Numbered from the stretch's first letter, positions 1 through 8,519 are shown. The stretch is DNA of 64,000 bases from Pseudoflavonifractor sp. An44 (GCF_002161675.1 NZ_NFIH01000007.1:1-64000), one strand, 5' to 3'. The notes: generated by a model not told the origin, from the letters alone. Numbers and translations: made by a program.

Positions 1-50
1 TCTTGCTTGTTATAATTTGTCTTCACAAACAAATTGTAAAGCAAATGAAA

Positions 51-88
51 CGAGAGGCCAACCCCCAAAAAGGTTAGCCTCTCGTTTT
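51..88 (+). terminator. Intrinsic terminator of an upstream gene
   Basis: The arms CGAGAGGC and GCCTCTCG, extended by AACC/GGTT, form a stem of about 12 bp followed by TTTTG. It probably ends a gene left of the window. Bases 1-50 show no other feature. Confidence 0.75.
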
Positions 89-138
89 GTTGTTCTGGCC
101 TATTTTGCAACAGCCCCTTCTTTTTTATTCCCATGACA

Positions 139-167
139 TGAATAGTCCGCCCCTCTCCCTCATAGTC
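139..167 (+). promoter_or_regulatory. Possible forespore (sigma-F/sigma-G type) promoter
   Basis: TGAATA (139-144), a 16-bp spacer and CATAGTC (161-167) resemble the forespore sigma consensus, 36 bp before the carboxypeptidase start. In Bacillus dacF is forespore-expressed, which makes this plausible. The -10 match is imperfect, so this is a weak call. Confidence 0.3.
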
Positions 168-202
168 TGGTGTTACCATACAGGAAATGAGGGATTGACA
201 CC

Positions 203-1342
203 ATGAAAGCCGTACTCGCCCTGTCTCTGGTACTGCTGTGCCTGCTGCCCACCCATGCCCGGGCCGCTGAAGTGGATATCACCGCGCCCTCCGCCATTCT
301 CATGGAGAAAAGCACCGGAGAGGTGCTCTTCGAGCAGGATGCCCACGCTGTCTACGAGCCCGCCTCGGTGACCAAGGTGATGACCCTGCTGCTGGTGATG
401 GAGGCCATCGACGCCGGGACGCTCTGCTGGGATGACGTGATCACCGCCTCCCCCTACGCCTGCTCCATGGGCGGCTCCCAGATCTGGCTGAAAGAGGGAG
501 AACAACTCACCGTCAGCGAGATGATGAAGGCGGTGGCCGTGGCGTCTGCCAATGACTGCGCCGTGGCTCTGGCGGAGGCAGTCTCCGGCAGCGAGACCGC
601 CTTTGTCCAGCGCATGAACGAGAGGGCCAAAGAGCTGGGCATGGAGTCCACCGTCTTTTGCAACTGTACCGGACTCCCCGCAGAGGGCCACGTGTCCTCC
701 GCCTACGACATCGCCCTCATGAGCCGGGAGCTGATTTTGAATCACCCCCAGCTGCGGGAGTACACCACCATCTGGATGGACACCCTCCGGGACGGTGCAT
801 TTCAGCTGACCAACACCAACCGGCTCATCTACTCCTACCCCGGGGCCACAGGGCTGAAAACCGGCTCCACCGACACCGCCCTCTACTGCCTGTCCGCCAC
901 AGCAGAGCGAGACGGCATGGAGCTCATCGCCGTGGTGATGCACGCCGCCACCCCCTCTGACCGCTTTGACAGCGCCGCTGCCCTGCTCAACTACGGCTTT
1001 GCCAACTACTCCCTCACCCAGGTCTATCCCGATCAGGTACTTCCCCCCATCTCGGTGCTGTTGGGGGAGCAGGACACGGTACAGCCTGTGCTGGACCACA
1101 ACTGCACCATCCTCACCCACCAGAGCCAGAGCGCCGCTGTCACCACTCAGGTCCATCTGCCGGAGGAGGTCTCCGCCCCGGTGGATGAGGGGCAGAAGCT
1201 GGGCGAGATGATTGTGTATCTGGACGGCGAGGAACATGAACGGGTAGACCTGGTGGCCTCCACCGGGGTGGCCCGCCTCACCGTGTGGGGCATTTTCCAG
1301 CAACTGCTGGACACCCTGCTCTTCCTCCCCACCCATGCATAA
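203..1342 (+). CDS. dacF: D-alanyl-D-alanine carboxypeptidase (DacF/PBP5 family)
   Basis: This is a penicillin-binding carboxypeptidase that trims the terminal D-Ala from peptidoglycan stem peptides outside the membrane. The 379-residue protein opens with a signal peptide (hydrophobic residues 3-16, likely cleaved near ARA-AEV). All three serine-active-site motifs are present: SVTK (55-58), SAN (115-117) and KTG (219-221). A C-terminal PBP5-like domain follows, with a final hydrophobic stretch that may anchor it. ATG 203 is preceded by a purine-rich ribosome binding site. In Bacillus dacF adjoins the spoIIA operon; here it stands alone, with sigF 14 kb away. The exact paralogue (dacF or dacB) is not decided by sequence alone. 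Confidence 0.88.
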   Translation: MKAVLALSLVLLCLLPTHARAAEVDITAPSAILMEKSTGEVLFEQDAHAVYEPASVTKVMTLLLVMEAIDAGTLCWDDVITASPYACSMGGSQIWLKEGEQLTVSEMMKAVAVASANDCAVALAEAVSGSETAFVQRMNERAKELGMESTVFCNCTGLPAEGHVSSAYDIALMSRELILNHPQLREYTTIWMDTLRDGAFQLTNTNRLIYSYPGATGLKTGSTDTALYCLSATAERDGMELIAVVMHAATPSDRFDSAAALLNYGFANYSLTQVYPDQVLPPISVLLGEQDTVQPVLDHNCTILTHQSQSAAVTTQVHLPEEVSAPVDEGQKLGEMIVYLDGEEHERVDLVASTGVARLTVWGIFQQLLDTLLFLPTHA

Positions 1343-1343
1343 C

Positions 1344-1386
1344 AAAACGGCGTAGGAAGCCCTCAAACGCTTCCTACGCCGTTTCC
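1344..1386. terminator. Bidirectional terminator between dacF and murC
   Basis: A perfect 16-bp stem (AAACGGCGTAGGAAGC with its complement at 1369-1384) has A-rich and T-rich flanks. It can end both the rightward carboxypeptidase and the leftward murC transcripts. Confidence 0.85.
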
Positions 1387-1394
1387 TATGTTGA

Positions 1395-2771
1395 TTACTT
1401 CTCGGTTGCCACCAGCATCTCACCGGCCCGGTAAATGTCGCCAGCGCCTACCGTGAGAATCAGGTCGCCGGGCTGAGCCAGCTCCCGGAGCTTGGCGGTC
1501 ACATCCTCCAGAGTGGGGCAGAAGATACTGCCGGGAATCTGGGCAGCCAGGTCCGCCGAGGAGATGCCCAAATCGTTGGTCTCCCGGGCAGCGTAGATCT
1601 CCGCCAACAGGGTGATATCCGGCTTTTTCAGCACCCGCACAAAGTCGTCAAAGAGCTCATGGGTACGGGTATAGGTATGGGGCTGGAAGGCACAGATGAC
1701 CCGCTTGTGCCCCAGACTCTTGGCCGAGTCCAGCAGCACCTCCAGCTCACCGGGGTGGTGAGCGTAGTCATCACACACCTCTGCCCCGTTGTAGTCTCCC
1801 TTGTACTCAAAGCGGCGTCCAGGCAGACGGAAGTCCCGCATGCCCTGCTCCACGGCCCAGCCGGGAACCCCCAGCACCGCAGCAGCGGCAGAGGCCGCCA
1901 GCACGTTTTTCACGTTGTGCATGCCGGGAATGGACAGCTCCACGTGGGCGTACACCTGGTCCCGGTACACCACGTCGAAGGTGGCAAAGCCGTGGTTCAT
2001 CTCCAGGTTCTCGGCGTGCACGTCGCCCTTCTCCACACCGAAGGTAATCATAGGACGGGTCTCCCCCTCCAAAGCCTTCATGGTGTTGGCATCCTCACAG
2101 TTGGCCACGATGTACCCGCCGTCTGGCACCAGATCGGCAAAGGCCCGGAAGGAGTGCTCCACGTCCTCCAGGTCCTTGAAGAAGTCCAGGTGGTCCGCCT
2201 CAATGTTCAAAATCACCGCCACCGTGGGACGGAAGGAGAGGAAGGAGTTGCAGTACTCGCAGGACTCCAGAATAATGGTGTCACCCTGGCCCACCCGGTG
2301 CCCGGCCTTCAGCAGGGGCAGAGTGCCGCCGATCATCACCGTGGGGTCCAGCTGGGCGGCCATGAAGATGTGGGTGCAGATGGAGGTGGTGGTGGTCTTG
2401 CCGTGGGTGCCGGAGATGCACAGGGCGTTCTTATACCCCGTCATGATGGCGCCCCAGGCCTGGGCCCGCTCGAATACGGGGATACCAGCGGACAGAGCAG
2501 CGGCGATCTCCGGGTTATCGTTGTGTACGGCGGCGGTGCGCACCACGCAGTCCGCCCCCTCCACACTCTCAGGCAGATGTCCAATGGTCACCGGAATGCC
2601 CAAGCTGCGCAGATGTGCCACGGTGGCGCTCTCCTGCCGATCGGAACCCGTGATGATGACTCCGTTGCCCAGCAGCACCTCAGCCAGAGAGGCCATGGAG
2701 ACACCGCCAATGCCCACCAGATGGGCCCGCTTTCCCGGTTTGATATACTCATGGATGTTATTGACTGACAT
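1395..2771 (-). CDS. murC: UDP-N-acetylmuramate--L-alanine ligase MurC
   Basis: MurC adds the first amino acid, L-Ala, to UDP-MurNAc with ATP in the cytoplasm. The protein has the N-terminal Rossmann-like motif HLVGIGGVSM, the Mur ligase P-loop GTHGKTTTTS, an ESCEYCNSF segment and the C-terminal DDYAHHPGE motif. At about 458 residues it is full length. I place the start at ATG 2771, because the in-frame GTG two codons upstream is part of the GGGGTG ribosome binding site. It is a single gene between a leftward promoter at 2835-2863 and the shared terminator at 1344. It is not clustered with other mur genes except murA at 7-8.4 kb. Confidence 0.95.
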   Translation of the reverse strand: MSVNNIHEYIKPGKRAHLVGIGGVSMASLAEVLLGNGVIITGSDRQESATVAHLRSLGIPVTIGHLPESVEGADCVVRTAAVHNDNPEIAAALSAGIPVFERAQAWGAIMTGYKNALCISGTHGKTTTTSICTHIFMAAQLDPTVMIGGTLPLLKAGHRVGQGDTIILESCEYCNSFLSFRPTVAVILNIEADHLDFFKDLEDVEHSFRAFADLVPDGGYIVANCEDANTMKALEGETRPMITFGVEKGDVHAENLEMNHGFATFDVVYRDQVYAHVELSIPGMHNVKNVLAASAAAAVLGVPGWAVEQGMRDFRLPGRRFEYKGDYNGAEVCDDYAHHPGELEVLLDSAKSLGHKRVICAFQPHTYTRTHELFDDFVRVLKKPDITLLAEIYAARETNDLGISSADLAAQIPGSIFCPTLEDVTAKLRELAQPGDLILTVGAGDIYRAGEMLVATEK

Positions 2772-2834
2772 ATGCACACCCCATATAATAAAATTATCCT
2801 AATTCTTCTGGTACTATATACTCAAAACCATTAT

Positions 2835-2863
2835 ATTATACTATGCGCCATGGAGAATGGCAA
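2835..2863 (-). promoter_or_regulatory. murC promoter
   Basis: On the minus strand TTGCCA (2858-2863), a 17-bp spacer and TATAAT (2835-2840) form a housekeeping-type promoter about 65 bp from the murC start. It lies in the intergenic space before cca. Confidence 0.8.
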
Positions 2864-2911
2864 CCGGATTCTTCCCTTTTTTCCGTTTTTCCACAAGGAA
2901 AGGAGCACACC

Positions 2912-4078
2912 ATGGATTACCTCACCCCCCTCCCACCTGCCGTCGCCCACTGCTGCCGCACTCTGTGGCAGGCCGGGTTTGAAGCTTATCCCGTGGGCGG
3001 CTGCGTCCGGGACCTGCTGCTGGCCCGCACGCCCCAGGACTGGGATATCTGCACCTCCGCCCTCCCCCCACAAGTCCAGAGCCTTTTCCCCCATACCGTC
3101 CCCACGGGCATCGACTATGGCACCGTGACGGTGGTGCTGGACGGGCATGGTTTGGAGGTAACCACCTTCCGGTGTGAGGGCGGGTACCGAGACGGCCGCC
3201 GCCCCGATGCCGTGTCCTTTGTCTCCTCCCTCACCGACGACCTGTCCCGTCGGGACTTCACCGTCAACGCCATGGCTCTGGCTCCAGACGGCACGGTCAT
3301 CGACCCCTTTGGTGGACAGGCAGACCTGGAGAGCCGGGTCATTCGCTGCGTGGGAGACCCCATGCAGCGGTTCCAGGAGGACCGGCTGCGCATGTTCCGG
3401 GCCATCCGCTTTGCCGCCCAGCTGAATTTTACCCTGGACCCGGAACTGGTCCACGCCCTGGAGGAGTTGGGCCCCCAGCCTCACCACCTGCCCGCTGAGC
3501 GCATCCGCCCCGAGGTGGAGAAAACCCTGTGTGCCCCTGCTCCACACTGGGCCGGGCTGCTGTTCTCTTCCGGGCTCCTCAGCGGCCCGGAGGTGGACGC
3601 CTCGCCTCTCTCAGGCCTTCCCCGCGAGCCTCTGCCCCGCTGGGCAGGGCTGGCCTCCCTGATGGCAGAGAGTGGCCACGACCCGCTCTCTCTGCTTCAA
3701 AGCCTCATCCGGGACAAAAAGCTCATCGTGCCCCTGTCCCGTGGCCTCGCCCTATTTCGGGTGGACCTGCCTCAAGACGCCTCTGGCTGGCGGCACGCCC
3801 TGGCCCGGTATGGTATTCCTGCCTGTGAAGCGGGGGCTGCCATGGCCCAAGTACAGGGCAAAAAGGCCCCCAGGGAACTGCTGGACCAGGTATTGGCCCA
3901 AAGGCCCTGTCTCAGTGCCAAGGAACTGGCCCTGTCTGGGCGAGATCTGGCAGCCATGGGGTTGTCAGGTCCGGACATTGGCCGAGTCCAGGGGATGCTG
4001 CTGGGCCACGTGCTAGACCACCCGGAGGACAACACCCCGGACAAGCTCCGCCTTTTGGCAACTCAGCACATAAAATAA
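2912..4078 (+). CDS. cca: CCA tRNA nucleotidyltransferase
   Basis: This class II nucleotidyltransferase adds or repairs the 3' CCA end of tRNAs. The N-terminal catalytic head has GGCVRDLLL, the metal-binding DWDICT pair and RRDFTVNAMAL. The nucleotide-specificity and neck part has EDRLRMFRAIRFAAQ. The C-terminal third is divergent, and no HD phosphohydrolase motif is visible. I choose ATG 2912 (388 residues) because AAAGGAG lies 6 bp before it. The frame is open 23 codons further upstream, but that stretch overlaps the murC promoter. Family members that add poly(A) or only part of CCA cannot be excluded from sequence. Confidence 0.93.
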   Translation: MDYLTPLPPAVAHCCRTLWQAGFEAYPVGGCVRDLLLARTPQDWDICTSALPPQVQSLFPHTVPTGIDYGTVTVVLDGHGLEVTTFRCEGGYRDGRRPDAVSFVSSLTDDLSRRDFTVNAMALAPDGTVIDPFGGQADLESRVIRCVGDPMQRFQEDRLRMFRAIRFAAQLNFTLDPELVHALEELGPQPHHLPAERIRPEVEKTLCAPAPHWAGLLFSSGLLSGPEVDASPLSGLPREPLPRWAGLASLMAESGHDPLSLLQSLIRDKKLIVPLSRGLALFRVDLPQDASGWRHALARYGIPACEAGAAMAQVQGKKAPRELLDQVLAQRPCLSAKELALSGRDLAAMGLSGPDIGRVQGMLLGHVLDHPEDNTPDKLRLLATQHIK

Positions 4079-4113
4079 GCGGACAGAGCTAGGCACTGTC
4101 CGCTTTGCTTTTG
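4078..4113. terminator. Terminator between cca and mreB
   Basis: AGCGGACAG pairs with CTGTCCGCT around a 9-nt loop. A T-rich stretch follows rightward and TATTTTAT follows leftward. It is shared by the converging cca and mreB genes. Confidence 0.75.
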
Positions 4114-4118
4114 AGTTT

Positions 4119-5141
4119 TTACAGCATCTGACGGCTGCGGGAGATGTTCATGGTGCCATCCTGCATCTCGCCCACCCAGTCCAGGCTGCGACCGGTACCC
4201 AGAGCCACACAGGAAATGGCGTCGTCGGCCACATAGGTCTCGATGCCGGTGTGGGATTCGATGAGCTTGTCAAAGCCCCACACCAGAGATCCGCCGCCGG
4301 TCATGACGATACCGTTGGTGGAGATATCCGCCACCAACTCAGGGGGCGTGCGCTCCAGCACCCCGTGGACCGCCTCCAAAATGCGGGCGCAGGGCTCCTC
4401 AAAGGCCTCGATCATCTCGCTGGAGGTGACGGTGAACACCCGGGGCAGGCCAGTCATCAGGCAACGGCCCTTGATCTCCATGCTGACCTCCTCAGGCCGG
4501 GGGAAGACACAGCCGATCTTCATCTTCAGCTCCTCGGCGGTACGGTCACCGATGAGCACGTTGTGGCGCTTGCGAATGTACTTCACCACTGCCTCGCTGA
4601 AAGAGTCGCCAGCCACCTTGATGGAAGCGGACTCCACAATGCCGGACAGGGAGATGACGGCGATATCAGCGGTGCCGCCGCCGATGTCCACCACCATGTG
4701 GCCGTCGGGCTGAGTGATGTCGATGCCAGCGCCGATGGCAGCGGCCAGAGGCTCCTCAATGAGGTACACCCGGCGGGCGCCAGCCTGGATGCCGGCGTCG
4801 ATGACGGCGCGCTCCTCTACCTCGGTGATGCCGGAGGGCACGCAGATCACCACACGGGGCTTGAACAGACGGATGGGGGCCACCTTGCGGATGAACTCCC
4901 GGAGCATCCGCTCGGTCATATCGTAGTCGGAGATGACGCCCTCCCGCAGGGGACGGATGGCCACAATGTTGCCGGGGGTACGGCCCAGCATGTTCTGAGC
5001 GTCGGTACCCACCTTCAACAGCTTCCCAGTATTCTTGTCCAGGGCCACCACGGAGGGCTCCCGCAGCACGATGCCCTTATCTTTGATATATACCAACACA
5101 CTGGCTGTACCCAGGTCAATTCCGATATCCTTTGCAAACAT
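4119..5141 (-). CDS. mreB: MreB/Mbl-family rod-shape actin homologue
   Basis: This is a bacterial actin that directs lateral wall synthesis from filaments under the membrane. The 340-residue protein has the actin-fold ATPase motifs: phosphate-1 IGIDLGTASV, phosphate-2 VVDIGGGTADIAVISL, and the adenosine motif MTGGGSLVWGFD. GTDAQNMLGRTPGNI is typical of MreB. It is monocistronic, not next to mreCD, so it may be the Mbl or MreBH paralogue. ATG 5141 follows GAGGTG at 6 bp. It has its own promoter at 5191-5219 and lies downstream of the candidate RNA gene at 5.3-5.7 kb. Confidence 0.92.
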   Translation of the reverse strand: MFAKDIGIDLGTASVLVYIKDKGIVLREPSVVALDKNTGKLLKVGTDAQNMLGRTPGNIVAIRPLREGVISDYDMTERMLREFIRKVAPIRLFKPRVVICVPSGITEVEERAVIDAGIQAGARRVYLIEEPLAAAIGAGIDITQPDGHMVVDIGGGTADIAVISLSGIVESASIKVAGDSFSEAVVKYIRKRHNVLIGDRTAEELKMKIGCVFPRPEEVSMEIKGRCLMTGLPRVFTVTSSEMIEAFEEPCARILEAVHGVLERTPPELVADISTNGIVMTGGGSLVWGFDKLIESHTGIETYVADDAISCVALGTGRSLDWVGEMQDGTMNISRSRQML

Positions 5142-5190
5142 GTTATCACCTCATAGCACTTTCCACACAATACAATGCATACTATGAAAT

Positions 5191-5219
5191 AGTATACTGG
5201 AATACAGCCATTTTTGCAA
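5191..5219 (-). promoter_or_regulatory. mreB promoter
   Basis: On the minus strand TTGCAA (5214-5219), a 17-bp spacer and TATACT (5191-5196) lie about 50 bp before the mreB start. Confidence 0.75.
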
Positions 5220-5290
5220 TGCACATTGCTCCACAAACTTCGACACCATTCGCCCCCTGGTTTTATCTGAATTTCTCCCCAAAATACACC

Positions 5291-5659
5291 AAGCCCCCAG
5301 CTGTCCCAAATCGCAGCTGGGGGCTTACTTCTGGCTAGAAATTTCCAATGGACGCTACCTACTCTTTCTTTGGATTTTTGACCTTGGATTCCGAAGAGAA
5401 ATGACGAACTCATGGTTTCTGCAAACGCTCACACCTTGGTTTCCGCCTTGTCTGCCACTGGCATCAGGGGATTCTCCTACGTGTCTTCTGCTTACTCAAG
5501 CCTGTTTGGAACTTTCCGAGTTTCACTTCACTTTGCGCAACCCAATCATCGAAGTCTGGATGTGTGTTACCTTCTTCCTTCATATTTTTCATATCGCGAT
5601 ATGTTTACTGAAGTAGTCGGTTCCGGTTAGTACATCGGACTCACCCTTCCTTTCTTCTT
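5291..5659 (-). ncRNA. Candidate untranslated RNA, ~370 nt, between rlmH and mreB
   Basis: The 624-bp gap between rlmH and mreB has a near-consensus leftward promoter (5666-5694). About 330 bp on is a GC-rich hairpin (arms AAGCCCCCAGCTG at 5291-5303 and its complement at 5314-5326), with a modest U-rich tail beyond it on the minus strand. Between them there is no frame with a ribosome binding site. The longest minus-strand ATG frame, about 40 codons starting MKNMKEEGN, has none and uses AT-rich codons unlike the neighbours. I tested by eye for tmRNA, RNase P, SRP and T-box signatures and saw none. A long mreB leader is the alternative reading. Confidence 0.45.
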
Positions 5660-5665
5660 GTCTGT

Positions 5666-5694
5666 ATTGTACTATGACCATCCCGTTTTGTCAA
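5666..5694 (-). promoter_or_regulatory. Strong leftward promoter of the candidate RNA
   Basis: On the minus strand a perfect TTGACA (5689-5694), 17-bp spacer and TACAAT (5666-5671). This is one of the best housekeeping promoters in the window, yet no gene with a ribosome binding site follows for over 500 bp. Confidence 0.8.
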
Positions 5695-5729
5695 CAGTTT
5701 TTATGAAATTTTTCTAAGAAATTTGAAGC

Positions 5730-5760
5730 AAAAACCGTGCGGCCTCAAGACCGCACGGCG
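5730..5760 (-). terminator. rlmH terminator
   Basis: CCGTGCGG and CCGCACGG (5735-5742 and 5751-5758) form the stem. On the minus strand it is followed by TTTTTGC, just after the rlmH stop. Confidence 0.8.
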
Positions 5761-5765
5761 TGTGC

Positions 5766-6248
5766 TCATTTATGGTATCCAGACCCCTCTTGGATCTTAA
5801 ATGCCCGGTAAATCTGCTCCAGCAGCATCACCCGGGCCAGGTGATGGGGGAAGGTCATGGGGGACATGGACAGGCGCAGATGGGCCTTGTCCTTCACCGT
5901 CTGGCTCATTCCGAAAGAGCCGCCCACCAGGAAGGTGATATCCGAGGCTCCCTCCACCATCCAGCGGCTTACCTGCTGGGCCAGCTGGGGGCTGTCCATG
6001 GTCTTGCCCTCAATGCACATGGCCACCACTTTGCCTGCCTTGGGCAGCTTGGACAAGATGGCCGCCCCCTCCCGCTCCAGAGCGGCTTGGATTTGGGCCT
6101 GGGTAGGACGGTCCGGCAGCCGCTCCTCGGGCAGCTCGGTGACGGTGAGGCGGCAGTACCCACCCAGACGCTTGGCGTATTCCGCCGCTGCCTCCAGGTA
6201 AAACTTCTCTTTCATCTTGCCCACGCAGATGATATGTACACTCACCAT
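5766..6248 (-). CDS. rlmH: 23S rRNA (pseudouridine-1915 N3) methyltransferase RlmH
   Basis: RlmH is a SPOUT-class enzyme that methylates pseudouridine 1915 in helix 69 of 23S rRNA, using S-adenosylmethionine. The 160-residue protein has the family length and landmarks: the start VHIICVGKMKEKFY, the knot segment FLVGGSFGMS, the RLSMSPMTFPHHLARVMLLEQIYRA motif region, and the invariant C-terminal YHK. It starts 4 bp after the walJ stop and uses GAGGTG inside the end of walJ as its ribosome binding site, so the two are co-translated. The same walJ-rlmH pairing is common in Firmicutes. Confidence 0.95.
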   Translation of the reverse strand: MVSVHIICVGKMKEKFYLEAAAEYAKRLGGYCRLTVTELPEERLPDRPTQAQIQAALEREGAAILSKLPKAGKVVAMCIEGKTMDSPQLAQQVSRWMVEGASDITFLVGGSFGMSQTVKDKAHLRLSMSPMTFPHHLARVMLLEQIYRAFKIQEGSGYHK

Positions 6249-6252
6249 GTCC

Positions 6253-7023
6253 TCACACCTCCATCCACGCCGAGGCCTCGCTGCGGGGGGCTACGCACAG
6301 CTCCACCTGCTGCTCTCCAATCCCCGCCTGGGCCGCCAGTTTGGCGGTGGCGGGCTGGTTGTTCTCCTTAGATAAGTGGGCCAGCACCACTTGCCGGGTG
6401 CCTCGCTCCACCGCCCAGCGGGTGAGCTGGGCTCCCACCTGGTTGGACAGGTGGCCCCGCTGCCCTGCAATGCGGCTCTTCAAGTATTCCGGGTAGGGGC
6501 CTGTGCGCAGCATCTCCGGGTCGTAGTTATACTCCGCCACCAGGGTGCTGGCCCCCTGTACCGCCTCCAGTACCGGCTGGGTCACCACACCCAGGTCGGT
6601 ACAGAAGGTGAGCTTCCGGTCCCCACGGGTCACAGTGTAGCCCACGGGGCTGACACAGTCGTGGCTGACGGGGAAGCTGCCCACCACCAGGTCCCCCAGA
6701 GCAAAGCGCTCTCCAGGGTCAAAGACCCGAAACCGGGACTGCAACTCTGGATTCTTTCGACAGATCTCCCGGGCCGTACCCTCGGCGGTGTACAGTTCCA
6801 CATCCAGCTGGCGGCACAGCACCGGGATGCCGCTGATGTGGTCGCTGTGCTCGTGGGTAATGAGAATGGCAGACAACTCCCCCGGCTGAATGCCCAGGCT
6901 CTTGAGCCCAGTGGTGATGCGCCGGGCGGATACCCCGGCGTCAATGAGGATATGGGTGCTGCCGTCGGTGATGACCGAGCAGTTGCCAGAGGAGCCGCTG
7001 GCCACGGTGGCAAACTTCAACAA
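6253..7023 (-). CDS. walJ: WalJ/YycJ metallo-beta-lactamase-fold hydrolase
   Basis: This is an MBL-fold metallohydrolase of the YycJ group, linked in Bacillus to cell-wall and DNA-repair coordination. The metal motif HEHSDH sits after LITDGSTHILIDAG, and further histidines follow in FPVSHDCVSP and VVLAHLSKENN. I start it at TTG 7023, because GGGAGGGAG precedes it and the protein then begins LLKFATVASGSSGNCS, matching family starts; this gives 256 residues. The upstream extension of the open frame runs back through the murA terminator and is not coding. There is no walRK operon in this window. Confidence 0.88.
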   Translation of the reverse strand: MLKFATVASGSSGNCSVITDGSTHILIDAGVSARRITTGLKSLGIQPGELSAILITHEHSDHISGIPVLCRQLDVELYTAEGTAREICRKNPELQSRFRVFDPGERFALGDLVVGSFPVSHDCVSPVGYTVTRGDRKLTFCTDLGVVTQPVLEAVQGASTLVAEYNYDPEMLRTGPYPEYLKSRIAGQRGHLSNQVGAQLTRWAVERGTRQVVLAHLSKENNQPATAKLAAQAGIGEQQVELCVAPRSEASAWMEV

Positions 7024-7040
7024 ACTTCTCTCCCTCCCCA

Positions 7041-7074
7041 CAAAAAGCGGCAGCCCCCTTGTCGGGACTGCCGC
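7041..7074 (-). terminator. murA terminator upstream of walJ
   Basis: GCGGCAG and CTGCCGC (7047-7053 and 7068-7074) form the stem. On the minus strand TTTTTG follows. It lies between the murA stop and the walJ ribosome binding site, so walJ-rlmH expression probably depends on read-through or an unseen promoter. Confidence 0.75.
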
Positions 7075-7096
7075 AGTCCATGTGTATCTTTGATGT

Positions 7097-8395
7097 TTAG
7101 CCCGCTGCGTTGGCGTTCTCCACCTGGGGATCAGGCAGGTCCACCACCTCGATCTGGGCTCCAATGCCGGTGAGCTTGGCCACGATATCCTCGTAGCCCC
7201 GCTCCACATGGCGGATGTTGCCCACCTCAGAGACGCCCTGTGCAGCCAGAGCGGCCACCACCAGAGCGGCGCCGGCCCGCAGGTCACAGGCCTCTACCGG
7301 GGCGGCCATGAGCTGGGGCACGCCCTCAATGATGGCGATCTTGCCGTCCACCTGAATCTTGGCACCCATGCGGCGGAACTCTTCGGTATAGCGGAATCGG
7401 TTATCCCACACACCCTCGGTGATGACGCTGGTGCCCTCTGCCAGACAGAGGACCGCGGCGATCTGGGGCTGCATGTCGGTGGGGAAGCCGGGATAGGGCA
7501 TGGTCTTGATGTTGGCCCGGTGCAGAGGGCCATTGCGGCGGACAATGAGGCTATCGCCGTCCTCTTCCACCTCGACGCCCATCTCCAGCAGCTTGGCGGT
7601 GATGCACTCCATGTGCTTAGGGATGATGTTATTCACCCGCACCTCGCCGCCTGCGGCGGCCACAGCGGCCATATAGGTGCCCGCCTCGATCTGGTCGGGG
7701 ATGATGGAGTATTCGCCCCCGTGGAGGTGCTCCACGCCCCGCACCTTGATGACGTCGGTGCCAGCACCGGTGATTTGAGCGCCCATGGAGTTGAGGAAGT
7801 TGGCCAGGTCCACGATGTGAGGCTCCTTGGCGGCGTTTTCGATGACCGTGAGCCCATCGGCCAGAGTGGCGGCCAGCATCACGTTCATGGTGGCCCCCAC
7901 GGTGACCACATCCAGGTAGATGTGGCTGCCCTTGAGCCGTCCGTCGGGCACCTTGGCGCACATAAAGCCGTTTTTCACTTCCACGTCCGCCCCCAGGGCC
8001 CGCAGACCCTTCAGGTGCTGGTCGATGGGTCGGCCGCCGAAGTCACAGCCGCCGGGCAGAGGCACTTCTGCCTGGCCAAAACGCCCCAAAAGCGCGCCAA
8101 GCAGGTAATAGCTGGCACGGATTTTACGCCCGGACTCGTAGGCCACCGGGCTGTTATGGATGGCGGTGCAGTCCACCTCCACCGTGGAACGGTTGATGGT
8201 GCGCACGTTGGCCCCCAGTTCCTGGAGGATATTGAGCATCAAGGTCACATCGCTGATCTGAGGCAGGTTGCCAATGCGGCACACGCCATTGACCAACAGA
8301 GCAGCGGGAATGATACCGACAGCGGCATTCTTGGCCCCGCTGATCTCGACTTTGCCATACAGCGGTCTGCCGCCGTGAATGAAATATTTTTTCAA
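7097..8395 (-). CDS. murA: UDP-N-acetylglucosamine 1-carboxyvinyltransferase MurA
   Basis: MurA transfers enolpyruvate to UDP-GlcNAc, the first committed step of peptidoglycan synthesis and the fosfomycin target. The start FIHGGRPLYGKVEISGAKNAA, with the conserved Lys-Asn pair, and the loop PLPGGCDFGGRPIDQHLKG, carrying the reactive Cys, are both present. The enzyme should therefore be fosfomycin sensitive by that residue. I choose TTG 8395 (432 residues), because GAGGTG lies 6 bp upstream. A GTG three codons earlier is part of that ribosome binding site. It has its own promoter at 8520-8548 and a leader of about 115 nt with a small TTCTATCC/GGATAGAA hairpin. Confidence 0.94.
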   Translation of the reverse strand: MKKYFIHGGRPLYGKVEISGAKNAAVGIIPAALLVNGVCRIGNLPQISDVTLMLNILQELGANVRTINRSTVEVDCTAIHNSPVAYESGRKIRASYYLLGALLGRFGQAEVPLPGGCDFGGRPIDQHLKGLRALGADVEVKNGFMCAKVPDGRLKGSHIYLDVVTVGATMNVMLAATLADGLTVIENAAKEPHIVDLANFLNSMGAQITGAGTDVIKVRGVEHLHGGEYSIIPDQIEAGTYMAAVAAAGGEVRVNNIIPKHMECITAKLLEMGVEVEEDGDSLIVRRNGPLHRANIKTMPYPGFPTDMQPQIAAVLCLAEGTSVITEGVWDNRFRYTEEFRRMGAKIQVDGKIAIIEGVPQLMAAPVEACDLRAGAALVVAALAAQGVSEVGNIRHVERGYEDIVAKLTGIGAQIEVVDLPDPQVENANAAG

Positions 8396-8519
8396 AAAAG
8401 ACACCTCATAGCGTCCCCGGCCTGGCCGGGTTGGTAATCGCTCCCTGAAATGGGGGCTATCTATATGGAAGAATTCTATCCTTTGGATAGAACGTACAAC
8501 TTTGCTTTAATGCGCATAT

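Noticed and set aside
5015-5413. 132-codon leftward frame across the mreB promoter and start
   Set aside because: It overlaps the mreB start in another frame and runs through the terminator-like hairpin and promoter.
5412-5630. 72-codon rightward frame in the rlmH-mreB gap
   Set aside because: No ribosome binding site and no codon bias like the neighbours; the stretch is better explained as a leftward untranslated RNA.
6253-7287. Long N-terminal extension of walJ
   Set aside because: The extra 88 codons read through the murA 3' end and its terminator; TTG 7023 has the ribosome binding site and gives the family N-terminus.
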